Notes: generated from the sequence alone by a model not told the origin. A stretch of DNA of 44,110 bases from CAADGU01 sp964581605 (GCA_964581605.1 CAZOPF010000044.1:1-44110), one strand, 5' to 3'. Counted from the stretch's first letter, positions 33,018 through 40,825 are shown. Program-made: numbers and translations.

Positions 33018-34133
33018 ATGAGTGATGTACGAGTATTAGTTGGCACGCGCAAAGGTGCGTTTATTCTCACCTCAGATGCAAATCGGAAAGAGTGGCAGGT
33101 CAGCGGCCCACACTTTGCCGGTTGGGAAATTTATCACATGAATGGTTCACCGGCCGATCCCAATCGGCTGTATGCCTCTCAATCTACCGGCTGGTTTGGG
33201 CAGCTCATTCAGCGTTCCAATGACGGTGGGCAGACCTGGGAACCTGTCGGTAATGCGTTCAATTATGATGGTATTCCGGGCACACATCAGTGGTATGACG
33301 GTTCACAACACCCCTGGGAGTTTAAGCGTGTCTGGCGGCTGCAACCTTCATTCACCGATCCGGATACGGTTTATGCCGGCGTAGAAGATGCCGCCATGTT
33401 CCGCTCCAGCGATGGTGGGTTAACCTGGCAAGAGCTTTCCAGTTTGCGCCAGATCAAGAGTGCATTGTGGTCGCCTGGGGCAGGCGGCATGTGTTTGCAT
33501 ACCATCGTTCTGGATCCTGCTAACCCTAATCGTATATTTATTGCTATTTCGGCTGCTGGTGCGTTTCGTACCGATGATGGTGGCGAAAGCTGGCGGCCCA
33601 TTAACCAGGGTTTGCAATCCCCATTTGAATTGCCAGACCCGGAGGCGGAAGTGGGGCATTGCGTTCATAGTATTGCGCTGCACCCATCCCGGCCGAATGT
33701 TTTGTTCATGCAAAAACATTGGGATGTGATGCGGAGTGATAATGCTGGCGAGATGTGGCACGAGATCAGTGGAAATTTGCCGACTGATTTTGGTTTTCCC
33801 ATTGCTGTACATGCCCACGAGCCGGAAACGGTGTATGTAGTTCCCATCAAAAGCGATTCGGAACATTATCCGCCAGATGGAAAGTTACGTGTTTACCGTA
33901 GCCGAACGGGCGGCCATGAGTGGGAAGCACTGACTAATGGGTTGCCTCAAAGCAATTGCTACGTCAATGTTTATCGGACAGCCCTGGCGGTAGATTCGTT
34001 GGATTCATGTGGTGTGTATTTTGGCACGACTGGGGGGCAGGTGTATGCCTCGGCTGATTCAGGCGATACCTGGATGCCGATTGTCCGTGATTTGCCGGCC
34101 GTGTTGTCGGTTGAGGTGCAGACACTACGATGA
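33018..34133 (+). CDS. BNR/Asp-box repeat beta-propeller protein
   Basis: This 371-aa protein has six Asp-box turns: SNDGGQTWEP, SSDGGLTWQE, TDDGGESWRP, SDNAGEMWHE, RTGGHEWEAL and SADSGDTWMP. They mark a sialidase-like or sortilin-like propeller. It has no signal peptide, so it is cytoplasmic, which argues against a secreted sialidase. AAAGGAG fixes the ATG at 33018. Its stop overlaps the start of a ubiquitin-like gene by 4 nt (ATGA). The same pairing is common in other bacteria, but I know of no assigned function. Confidence 0.88.
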   Translation: MSDVRVLVGTRKGAFILTSDANRKEWQVSGPHFAGWEIYHMNGSPADPNRLYASQSTGWFGQLIQRSNDGGQTWEPVGNAFNYDGIPGTHQWYDGSQHPWEFKRVWRLQPSFTDPDTVYAGVEDAAMFRSSDGGLTWQELSSLRQIKSALWSPGAGGMCLHTIVLDPANPNRIFIAISAAGAFRTDDGGESWRPINQGLQSPFELPDPEAEVGHCVHSIALHPSRPNVLFMQKHWDVMRSDNAGEMWHEISGNLPTDFGFPIAVHAHEPETVYVVPIKSDSEHYPPDGKLRVYRSRTGGHEWEALTNGLPQSNCYVNVYRTALAVDSLDSCGVYFGTTGGQVYASADSGDTWMPIVRDLPAVLSVEVQTLR

Positions 34134-34426
34134 TCCGCGTGGTATTGCCTTATCATTTGCGTAATCTGGCGCAGGTTGGGCAAGAAGTTACGTTATTGAT
34201 AAATGGCCCTGTGACTCTGGCTGCCACTCTGGATGCACTGGAAGCTCAGTATCCTATGCTGCGCGGTACTATCCGCGACCAGGCCACAAAGGAGCGACGG
34301 CCGTTTATTCGCTTTTTTGCCTGTGGTCAAGACTGGTCACACGTGCCATCGGATACGTTGCTGCCTGGGGCTGTTCTGGCGGGTGTTGAGCCGTTCCGTG
34401 TGGTGGGCGCAATGGCCGGCGGATAG
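34130..34426 (+). CDS. MoaD/ThiS-like ubiquitin-fold protein with C-terminal Gly-Gly
   Basis: This 98-aa protein has the beta-grasp pattern of MoaD/ThiS: MIRVVLPYHLRNLAQVGQEV, LAATLDALEAQYP, LPGAVLAGVEPFRVVGAMAGG. It ends in Gly-Gly, the group that is adenylated and thiocarboxylated in sulfur carriers. It is translationally coupled to the BNR-propeller gene. No MoeB/ThiF, MoaE or thiazole-synthase gene is nearby, so any activating enzyme must be elsewhere. Confidence 0.83.
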   Translation: MIRVVLPYHLRNLAQVGQEVTLLINGPVTLAATLDALEAQYPMLRGTIRDQATKERRPFIRFFACGQDWSHVPSDTLLPGAVLAGVEPFRVVGAMAGG

Positions 34427-34465
34427 GTGTCAAAACGTTAAATGGATGGATGGATGGTAAGGGTA

Positions 34466-34565
34466 GTAAACGTGCAGTAATTATGTAATTGAGTAATTTG
34501 GTAATCAGCCGCTTCAATTACTTAATTACCCAATTACCCAATTGCTAACTTATTTGCAAACGATC
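34466..34565. repeat. 100-bp direct repeat, copy 1 (octad hairpin)
   Basis: It is 96 of 100 identical to 35893-35992. The left half has TAATTATG-TAATTGAG-TAATTTGG words and the right half AATTACTT-AATTACCC-AATTACCC, so it can fold on itself. It ends 8 nt before the HAD gene. Confidence 0.92.
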
Positions 34566-34573
34566 CCTATGAT

Positions 34574-35314
34574 ATGGTAAGAGCTGTTCTGTTTGATTTG
34601 GGGGGAACGTTAATTGAATATGCAGGGCCTTATACCTCATGGCCTGCACTGGAAACGCCAGGGTTGGCGGCCGCCTATGCTTCTTTGCATCAAATGGGTT
34701 ATGAAATGCCCTCACAGACCCATTTTCAGCAGGCGGGTTTTTCTTTGCTGCCCCCTATGTGGCAGGCAGCCATACGCCATGAGGCAAATTTACGGGTGGA
34801 GGATTTGCTGTTACGTGTGTTAGCGGAGATAGGCGTAGCGGAGGTTGATACGGCCGATGTGAGTACAGCTGCCGCCCATTATGGTGCAGCCATTCAGTCT
34901 CAGGCAACACTGATTCCCTATGCGGTGGAAACAGTGGCACAAGTGAAGGCAGCCGGTTTCCGGGTGGGATTGGTGTCTAACACCATGTTTCCGCGGGCGA
35001 TGCATCAGGCGGATATGGATCGCTTTGGACTGACGCCGTATTTTGATGTAATGCTGTTTTCGGCTGATGTGAATATGTGGAAACCCAATGCGAGCCTGTT
35101 TGAGCAAGTGTTAAAACTGTTAGGGGCATCGCCAGAGACGGCCGTATACATTGGCGATGATCCGGCCAGCGATGTGGTGGGTGGGCAAGCCGCCGGTATG
35201 CGCACAGTCTATTTTCGGTCTAACGGCCGTTTTATTACTCCACCTGGTGTTGTCCCCCATGCAGAGATTGCCGAACTGGCTGAACTGCTGCCTTTGCTGG
35301 AAAGCTGGATGTAA
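34574..35314 (+). CDS. HAD-superfamily hydrolase
   Basis: This 246-aa protein has motif I VLFDLGGTL with nucleophile Asp8, motif II LVSNT, motif III Lys in MWKPNASLFE, and motif IV YIGDDPASDVVGG. A helical cap domain lies between motif I and II (subfamily IA, phosphoglycolate-phosphatase or haloacid-dehalogenase type). The second Asp of the usual DxD is Gly (DLGG), which is seen in some HAD groups but removes the general acid of standard phosphatases. Substrate unknown. No ribosome-binding site is visible before the ATG; the 100-bp repeat lies directly upstream. Confidence 0.88.
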   Translation: MVRAVLFDLGGTLIEYAGPYTSWPALETPGLAAAYASLHQMGYEMPSQTHFQQAGFSLLPPMWQAAIRHEANLRVEDLLLRVLAEIGVAEVDTADVSTAAAHYGAAIQSQATLIPYAVETVAQVKAAGFRVGLVSNTMFPRAMHQADMDRFGLTPYFDVMLFSADVNMWKPNASLFEQVLKLLGASPETAVYIGDDPASDVVGGQAAGMRTVYFRSNGRFITPPGVVPHAEIAELAELLPLLESWM

Positions 35315-35364
35315 ATGCAATAATCAGCTCATGTAGGAATCGTGTAAGAAATGCTGATGGCCTG

Positions 35365-35393
35365 CTGACACTTGCTAACAGGCATGCTAAACT
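35365..35393 (+). promoter_or_regulatory. Leaderless-type promoter of the TPR gene
   Basis: CTGACA (35365-35370) and TAAACT (35388-35393) are 17 nt apart, and the ATG at 35401 follows 7 nt after the -10 box. Confidence 0.5.
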
Positions 35394-35400
35394 AATTTGT

Positions 35401-35892
35401 ATGATGACCGATGATCAGATTGAACAGCAAAAAGCGATGGTATTGTTTGATAGGGCATTTCGTCACCAGATGCAGGGCGAATTACAGGATGCAGCGCATC
35501 TGTATCGGCAATCTATTGAACTTCATCCAACAGCTGAGGCTTATACATTCCTGGGATGGACCTACAATATGATGGGCCAGTTAGAAGAGGCAATTGCCAT
35601 GTGCCGTCAGGCAATTGATGTTGATCCTGCCTATGGCAATCCTTACAATGACATTGGTGTCTATCTGATTGAGCAAGAGAAATGGGAAGCGGCTATCCCC
35701 TGGTTTGAAAAAGCAATTATTGCGCCCCGTTATGAAGTGCGCCAATTCCCGTACATGAATTTGGGTCGCGTTTATGAGCATTTGGGGCGTTACCGCACGG
35801 CACTCCGCTATTACGAGCAGGCGTATGCGGTTAACCCGCTTTATCTTCCAGCTACCTGGGCCAAAACGGCTCTTCTGGGCAAAATGAATTAA
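35401..35892 (+). CDS. Tetratricopeptide-repeat protein
   Basis: This 163-aa cytoplasmic protein is made of about four TPR units: ELQDAAHLYRQSIELHPTAE, EAYTFLGWTYNMMGQLEEAI, NPYNDIGVYLIEQEKWEAAI and YMNLGRVYEHLGRYRTALRY. Each has the expected W/G/Y/A/P pattern. TPR proteins act as scaffolds; no enzymatic domain is present. It starts with two ATG codons and lacks a ribosome-binding site, consistent with a leaderless mRNA. A second copy of the 100-bp repeat begins at its stop codon. Confidence 0.88.
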   Translation: MMTDDQIEQQKAMVLFDRAFRHQMQGELQDAAHLYRQSIELHPTAEAYTFLGWTYNMMGQLEEAIAMCRQAIDVDPAYGNPYNDIGVYLIEQEKWEAAIPWFEKAIIAPRYEVRQFPYMNLGRVYEHLGRYRTALRYYEQAYAVNPLYLPATWAKTALLGKMN

Positions 35893-35992
35893 GTAACCGT
35901 GCAGTAATTATGTAATTGAGTGATTTGGTAATTAGCCGCTTCAATTACTTAATTACCCAATTACCCAATCGCTAACTTATTTGCAAACGATC
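35893..35992. repeat. 100-bp direct repeat, copy 2 (octad hairpin)
   Basis: It differs from copy 1 at four positions only. Together the copies bracket the HAD-TPR gene pair with a spacing of 1427 bp between equivalent bases. Confidence 0.92.
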
Positions 35993-36011
35993 ACTAACTT
36001 TACCCCTCGTT

Positions 36012-37472
36012 TTACCACCCCATTACTTCTTGAATTTTAGGTATTAAAACGGCCGCAATTTTCTGCTGGCCGCTCACATTGGGATGGTAGTCACAACCAT
36101 AATCATCCGGCATAACCAGGTTATTGGGCATATGCAGGAAGTGAATGTGGTGGTCACTTTGGGCGCTGTTCATATGGTGGACGGCCGTTTCCACATACCC
36201 CGCCGCATAATCCGGCAAAATCGGCCCGGCCATGGCCATAATGGATGCAAAGGGGTATTGGTGGCGAATGTCATTCAGCAAATCAATATACGCCTGCACA
36301 AAAACAATCTCTGTCGGCTGCGGATGGGTGGAAAAGTCATTCGTCCCCAGGTTAATGACCACCAGATCAGCCCGCCAACGCTGGAAGTTCCAGAGTGGAA
36401 CCGGCTCATTTGCCAGAGCACGGCCGTAGCGCACCGTCATCGCATCGCGGCCAATCATCTCCGGGTCATTGTAATTGCGAATGACACCCAGGCCAGACAC
36501 GGCCGTGATCATCATCTCCGCCCCCACCGCCTCCGCCACCATTGCCGCATAACTGCGCCCCACATTCTCCGTAGCCACGCTAAACGGACAGGTCGGGGAA
36601 TCGCCTTCCACGCCATACCCGGCCGTAATGGAATCCCCTACAAACTCAATGCGCCGTTCCAGGCGCGGCGGCGGGTTTTCAATCGTGCCGCCAGGCGACA
36701 ACACAAATCCTTTGAAGGTGGATTGTCCCACAATAGACTCGGTGCGCTTGAACAGCCGGGCGGTATGCACCCCATCGCCCAGCCCCGTCGCCAGCGTATA
36801 ACTTTCCTGATTCAAGAGTGTCTGTAACACAAACGTCTCGCCGTCAATGGTCACGTCATACCAGTTACCGCTATCTTCCAGCAGCACGGTAAGGGAATTG
36901 CCAGTAAAGGAAAGCTCTACGGCCGTGCCCGGCCAATCAAAGGTTGGCGCGGCCGGGTCGGCAAAATTGAAGCGGCCGATGAAATTGAGGCGCGGGTCGG
37001 CGGCGGAGATAGTGATGGGGTGTTCAGGTGTGGGGGTGTTTGGGTGTTCAGGTGTGGGGGTGTTNNNNNNNNNNNNNNNNNNNNNNNNNNNNNNNNNNNN
37101 NNNNNNNNNNNNNNNNNNNNNNNNNNNNNNNNNNNNNNNNNNNNNNNNNNNNNNNNNNNNNNNNGGGTGTTCAGGTGTGGGGGTGTTTGGGTGTTCAGGT
37201 GTGGGGGTGTTCAGGTGTTCAGGTGTGGGGGTGTTCAGGTGTTCAGGTGTGGAAGTGTTTGGGTGTTCCTGTGTAGAGGGGTGAAGGGCAGCTTGAGGGG
37301 GTACGGCCGTGTTCAGTATGGTGATGGCTGGTTGGGGCAAACGGGCGGCCGTGATGGAACCGGCGAGCGATGGGGTGGGCATAGGGCTGATGGTCGCTGT
37401 GGGCAATGGCGGAGAGATACAGGACGTGACGAGGGTTACGGCCGTGAACAGCACAAGGTATCTTTTAAGCAT
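36012..37472 (-). CDS. CE2-type SGNH carbohydrate esterase, lipoprotein; contains assembly gap
   Basis: From the ATG at 37472 (TACAAT 6 nt upstream) the protein has a lipoprotein signal with LVTSC, a long Pro/Thr/Glu/His spacer, a jelly-roll domain (NFIGRFNFADPAAPTFDWPG to YDVTIDGETFVL) and an SGNH domain. The latter has the nucleophile Ser in FVGDSITAGYG, the Asn in NLGTNDFS, and the Asp-x-x-His pair in DYGCDYHPN. This layout is that of family-2 carbohydrate esterases, which remove acetyl groups from plant polysaccharides. The spacer has NTPTPEHP repeats and is broken by 100 N, so its true length is unknown. About 34 residues are undetermined. Confidence 0.85.
   Translation of the reverse strand: MLKRYLVLFTAVTLVTSCISPPLPTATISPMPTPSLAGSITAARLPQPAITILNTAVPPQAALHPSTQEHPNTSTPEHLNTPTPEHLNTPTPEHPNTPTPEHXXXXXXXXXXXXXXXXXXXXXXXXXXXXXXXXXXNTPTPEHPNTPTPEHPITISAADPRLNFIGRFNFADPAAPTFDWPGTAVELSFTGNSLTVLLEDSGNWYDVTIDGETFVLQTLLNQESYTLATGLGDGVHTARLFKRTESIVGQSTFKGFVLSPGGTIENPPPRLERRIEFVGDSITAGYGVEGDSPTCPFSVATENVGRSYAAMVAEAVGAEMMITAVSGLGVIRNYNDPEMIGRDAMTVRYGRALANEPVPLWNFQRWRADLVVINLGTNDFSTHPQPTEIVFVQAYIDLLNDIRHQYPFASIMAMAGPILPDYAAGYVETAVHHMNSAQSDHHIHFLHMPNNLVMPDDYGCDYHPNVSGQQKIAAVLIPKIQEVMGW
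37019..37270. repeat. Octamer-based coding repeat in the esterase, with sequence gap
   Basis: On the plus strand 8-bp units GGGTGTTC, AGGTGTGG, GGGTGTTT alternate on both sides of the gap. Three units make 24 bp, eight codons. Assembly probably failed here because of the repeat. Confidence 0.9.
37065..37164. other. Assembly gap, 100 N
   Basis: Exactly 100 undetermined bases, a common placeholder length. The real distance may be different and the reading frame across it cannot be assured. Confidence 0.98.
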
Positions 37473-37478
37473 ACAGCA

Positions 37479-37484
37479 ATTGTA
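37479..37484 (-). promoter_or_regulatory. Esterase -10 box, leaderless-type spacing
   Basis: TACAAT on the minus strand lies 6 nt before the ATG at 37472. No consensus -35 is seen. Confidence 0.45.
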
Positions 37485-37654
37485 CCCCTGTACCGCCAAA
37501 TGAAAATTGGGCAGGCCTGCGCCATGCGGTGCAATCCCCTGGCAAGGGGTTGAAGTTCCTCTGTAGGTGAGAACCACGCCAGAGAATGTGTTTGGTGTAA
37601 ATGGGGGGTAGATGACCGTTGCATGAACGGTGACGGCCGTAGGGGAATCACTGT

Positions 37655-37683
37655 TTGCCGAGGCTGAGGCGGCTGGCTACAAT
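37655..37683 (+). promoter_or_regulatory. murA promoter
   Basis: TTGCCG (37655-37660) and TACAAT (37678-37683) are 17 nt apart. The start codon follows about 31 nt later, with a GAGGAAGAGGA ribosome-binding site, so this mRNA has a normal leader. Confidence 0.65.
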
Positions 37684-37714
37684 GCCATTTATATTACTAT
37701 GAGGAAGAGGAATT

Positions 37715-39007
37715 ATGGGGAAATTTATCATTGAAGGGGGTTATCCACTTAGAGGCACGATGACCGCCAGCGGCAACAAAAACGCCGCGCTCAAACTGCT
37801 GCCCGCCTGCCTGCTGACGGATGAGCCGGTCATTTTACACAACATACCCGACATCCAGGACGTGCGTTCTACCTTTGACGTTTTGCACGATCTGGGGGTG
37901 GAAACGGAAGATTTGGGTGGGGGAAGCTGGCGCATTCAGGCCCAAAATGTGAAAAAGAGCAAACTGGATAGCCATCTGGCGGGACGTACCCGCGCCTCGT
38001 TTGTTTTCTCCGGGCCAATGCTGGCGCGCATGGGGCAGGTGGAACTGCCGCTGCCGGGCGGGGATGTGATTGGCGGACGGCCGTTAGACACCCACATTCG
38101 CGCCCTCCAAGCCCTCGGCGTTGATGTGAGCATGTATCCACGTGGGCACTTCAACATGAACGTGAACGGGCTGCGCGGCGCTGGCTATCTGCTGCTGGCC
38201 GAGGCCAGTGTAACGGCTACGGAAAACACGCTCATGGCAGCCGTTCTGGCCAGGGGAGAGACGGTGATTGACAATGCCGCCAGCGAACCGCATGTGCAAG
38301 ATTTATGCCATTTTCTGAACCGGATGGGGGCGCAAATTAGCGGCATTGGCAGCAGCCGCCTGACGGTGCAGGGTGTAGATCGGCTGGGTGGGGCGGAGTT
38401 CCGCATTGGCTCGGATTTTATGGAGGTGGGCAGTTTTATTGGGGCAACGGCCGTGACGCGCGGTGAAGTGCGCATCCAAAACGCCGAACCGCACAACCTG
38501 GGCATGATTCGCCTGGTCTATGAAAAATTGGGTGTCCACTGGATTGACGATGGCAACGACATCATCATCCCCACCGACCAATCATTGGAAATTAAAGCCG
38601 CCCTCGGTGGCCGCATCCCCGAAATCAAGCCCATGCCCTGGCCCGGCTTCCCCCCCGACCTGATGAGCATTGCCCTGGTCATGGCGACGCAGGCCAATGG
38701 CTCTATCTTGCTGCATGACTGGATGTATGAAAGCCGCTTCTTTTTTGTGGATCATCTGGCCTTTATGGGGGCGCGCATTGTGTTGTGTGACCCACACCGT
38801 GTGCTGGTGCAGGGCGGCAATGGGATGCAGGCCAACCCGCAAGGTGTGCCCAGCCCGGACATCCGCGCCGGCATGGCCATGATCATGGCTGGCCTCTGCG
38901 CCAAGGGGGAAACCACCATCCACAACATCCAGCAAATTGACCGGGGCTATGAGCGGGTAGATGAAAAACTGCGCGCCCTGGGTGCCAAAATCCAACGCAC
39001 GGAGTAA
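37715..39007 (+). CDS. murA: UDP-N-acetylglucosamine 1-carboxyvinyltransferase, Asp-type active site
   Basis: This 430-aa enzyme transfers enolpyruvate from PEP to UDP-GlcNAc, the first committed step of peptidoglycan synthesis. Landmarks are SGNKNAALKLLPACLLTDEP with the catalytic Lys22, and RASFVFSGPMLARMG. The active-site loop reads LPGGDVIGGRPLDTH. Here Asp117 stands where E. coli MurA has Cys115. Further landmarks are ASVTATENTLMAAVLA and PWPGFPPDLM. The Cys-to-Asp change keeps activity in known enzymes (for example from mycobacteria and chlamydiae) and prevents alkylation by fosfomycin. The gene has its own promoter and no cell-wall gene neighbours. Confidence 0.95.
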   Translation: MGKFIIEGGYPLRGTMTASGNKNAALKLLPACLLTDEPVILHNIPDIQDVRSTFDVLHDLGVETEDLGGGSWRIQAQNVKKSKLDSHLAGRTRASFVFSGPMLARMGQVELPLPGGDVIGGRPLDTHIRALQALGVDVSMYPRGHFNMNVNGLRGAGYLLLAEASVTATENTLMAAVLARGETVIDNAASEPHVQDLCHFLNRMGAQISGIGSSRLTVQGVDRLGGAEFRIGSDFMEVGSFIGATAVTRGEVRIQNAEPHNLGMIRLVYEKLGVHWIDDGNDIIIPTDQSLEIKAALGGRIPEIKPMPWPGFPPDLMSIALVMATQANGSILLHDWMYESRFFFVDHLAFMGARIVLCDPHRVLVQGGNGMQANPQGVPSPDIRAGMAMIMAGLCAKGETTIHNIQQIDRGYERVDEKLRALGAKIQRTE

Positions 39008-39009
39008 AG

Positions 39010-39056
39010 TAATGTGATACGTGAAGACTTTCTGGTCACGCCTCACGCATCAATTA
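39010..39056. repeat. Weak intergenic inverted repeat of the GTGATACGTG type
   Basis: GTGATACGTGA near 39014 is an approximate inverse of TCACGCCTCACGCATCA near 39034-39051. The words match those of the element at 11881-11929, but the pairing is poor. Confidence 0.4.
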
Positions 39057-40290
39057 CACGCTGACGCAGCAGCGGCTCGTTGATTGCCCCTGCTTCTAGC
39101 TTGCTTGCGCCCAAGAAGGTGACAAAGCGGGCAAAACCGCCTGCTAAAGCCTCGGCAAATGCCTCATCTTTGCCCAGAGTTTCATCCTCTAACCAAAAGC
39201 CCAGGATGATGAACGTATTAGTTGTGCGGTCGAGTTTGCTGTCAAACCGCGCCACCAGCCGGTCGCCCCACAAAACCGGCAGTGTGTAGTAGCCAAACTT
39301 GCGCTTCTCCACCGGCTTGTACACCTCCCACACATAATCAAAGCCAAACAGAACTTTAGCCCGCCCGCGTGCACTGACTGGATCAAGTGGGGCCAGAAAG
39401 ATAACCTCTTCTGTTGTGGTCGTCTCTAACGGCGGCCACGCCTGCGGCACACGTCCGGCGATCAAATCATGCAGCATCTCAGCGTCGCTGCCAAGTGCGT
39501 AGTGCACCGCCTTCCAGCCTTCAACCTGCACCTCAATGATGTCGCCGTCAGCCAACAGCGCCTCAAATATCTGATTACCTTTGCTGGATGGCATACCACG
39601 TTGCCACGAATCACTCGTCCGATTAAACCGTGCCAGACCAGAAAAACTGATCTCCTTTTTAATCAGGAAGCGAGTAACCTCGTCCTCATCGCTTTCGTGA
39701 ATGAGTTGCGCCGGTGCGACCGTTTCCGTGAGGGCATAGACACGCTCGAAGTTTTCGCGGTGATGGGTCATGACTTCGCCGGTGCGCCACAGATAGTACA
39801 AAGCCAATGAGCTATCTTTACGGCCGCGATAACTTTCTGTGCGTTTCCGTGTCGCCATCTTGAAGTCACGGTTGCTCACCACATCACGTTCCTGCAAAAT
39901 GGCGCGCATCTCGGCGATGGCTTCGGCGTGGTCGTGGGCCATCTGGCGAATGCGGGCGTCGCCATAGTTCCCATCCCGCTCGCGGTGCATGACCACCCGC
40001 CAGTGGGGTAGCTCCTCCATGGGGCGGACGGCCAGCCAGCCACCCCAATCAAAGAATTGGCGCTGTTGGTAGGTCACTTCTTCCCACAGGCCAGGGGTGT
40101 AGTCCAGGACACGGCCGTACAACTTGATGTCCTGGCTGCGGGCGATGATTTGCAGAGGGTCGAGTTGCAGGTATTCGATGGCGCGCATGGCCTGGGCCGT
40201 GCCCGCCACGCCGCGCCAGCGCCGCCCCGGCCACAAGCCCTGCTTGCCGAGGATAAAACGACGGGCTGTTTCGATGTTGATAGTCAGCAT
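39043..40290 (-). CDS. YcaQ/AlkX-type winged-helix DNA glycosylase-like protein (HTH_42)
   Basis: This 415-aa protein matches the HTH_42 family. The N-terminal domain has EYLQLDPLQIIARSQDIKLY with Gln42-Leu43-Asp44, corresponding to the catalytic Q-x-D/Q motif of AlkZ/AlkX glycosylases. Those enzymes remove alkylated bases and unhook interstrand crosslinks. Further landmarks are FDWGGWLAVRPMEELPHW, ALYYLWRTGEVMTHHRENFE, FLAPLDPVSARGRAKVLFGF and KPVEKRKFGYYTLPVLWGDR, all typical of the YcaQ group. The spacer to the next gene upstream is 6 nt, so they are probably in one operon with the DinB-like protein and the small ORF. Confidence 0.88.
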   Translation of the reverse strand: MLTINIETARRFILGKQGLWPGRRWRGVAGTAQAMRAIEYLQLDPLQIIARSQDIKLYGRVLDYTPGLWEEVTYQQRQFFDWGGWLAVRPMEELPHWRVVMHRERDGNYGDARIRQMAHDHAEAIAEMRAILQERDVVSNRDFKMATRKRTESYRGRKDSSLALYYLWRTGEVMTHHRENFERVYALTETVAPAQLIHESDEDEVTRFLIKKEISFSGLARFNRTSDSWQRGMPSSKGNQIFEALLADGDIIEVQVEGWKAVHYALGSDAEMLHDLIAGRVPQAWPPLETTTTEEVIFLAPLDPVSARGRAKVLFGFDYVWEVYKPVEKRKFGYYTLPVLWGDRLVARFDSKLDRTTNTFIILGFWLEDETLGKDEAFAEALAGGFARFVTFLGASKLEAGAINEPLLRQRVIDA

Positions 40291-40296
40291 GATGGC

Positions 40297-40824
40297 CTAT
40301 GGGAGAGATGTCTGGCCGGAAGTGATTTTGTTCCTGGCCTGTGTTACCCAATCAAAACCGGTTACACCGTGCTGCGTGAGCAGGAAACTTAAGTGCGCGG
40401 CGTGTTCCTGAACGTGGCGCATACAGTAGAGCTGCATCTCCACGAAGCTGGCTTCGATCCATTCAAATGTACATAGCTGGTTGGCTCTTTCTTCTGTCAA
40501 CCCTTCGAGGGTGGTTTGGCACTTGTGGCGGCAGTGCGCGAGATAGGTTTGAAGCTGCTCTTTGGTGTACGGTTTTTCCGGGAGCTTGCCCCGTATGAAT
40601 GGGGCTGGGGGAGCAAAGCCTTCATAGTAACCGGTCAGGTACAGGTCAATCCAGAAGAGGGTATGGTAAGCCACAAACCAGAATTGCCCGTACTCAGCGC
40701 CGTCCGGGTCATCCCACAGCACGGCCGTCCAGAGATGGTCGGGGCATAGTGCTATTGTGTCATCGAGTGTATCTATGGCCGCCCCGAACTGCTGCCAGAT
40801 GATGGTTTTCCAATCTATAGCCAT
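40297..40824 (-). CDS. DinB-like four-helix metal-binding protein
   Basis: This 175-aa protein matches the DinB_2/YfiT-like superfamily: FWFVAYHTLFWIDLYLTG and RHVQEHAAHLSFLL provide the three His of the metal site. Members include thiol transferases that use bacillithiol or mycothiol, and many are uncharacterised. The ribosome-binding site CAGGAGG lies inside the 3' end of the small ORF directly upstream, which suggests translational coupling. It precedes the AlkX-like gene by 6 nt. Confidence 0.85.
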   Translation of the reverse strand: MAIDWKTIIWQQFGAAIDTLDDTIALCPDHLWTAVLWDDPDGAEYGQFWFVAYHTLFWIDLYLTGYYEGFAPPAPFIRGKLPEKPYTKEQLQTYLAHCRHKCQTTLEGLTEERANQLCTFEWIEASFVEMQLYCMRHVQEHAAHLSFLLTQHGVTGFDWVTQARNKITSGQTSLP

Positions 40825-40825
40825 T

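Noticed and set aside
34466..35992. HAD-TPR unit as a transposon
   Set aside because: The flanking repeats are direct, there are no terminal inverted repeats and no transposase, so a recombination unit is the more careful description.
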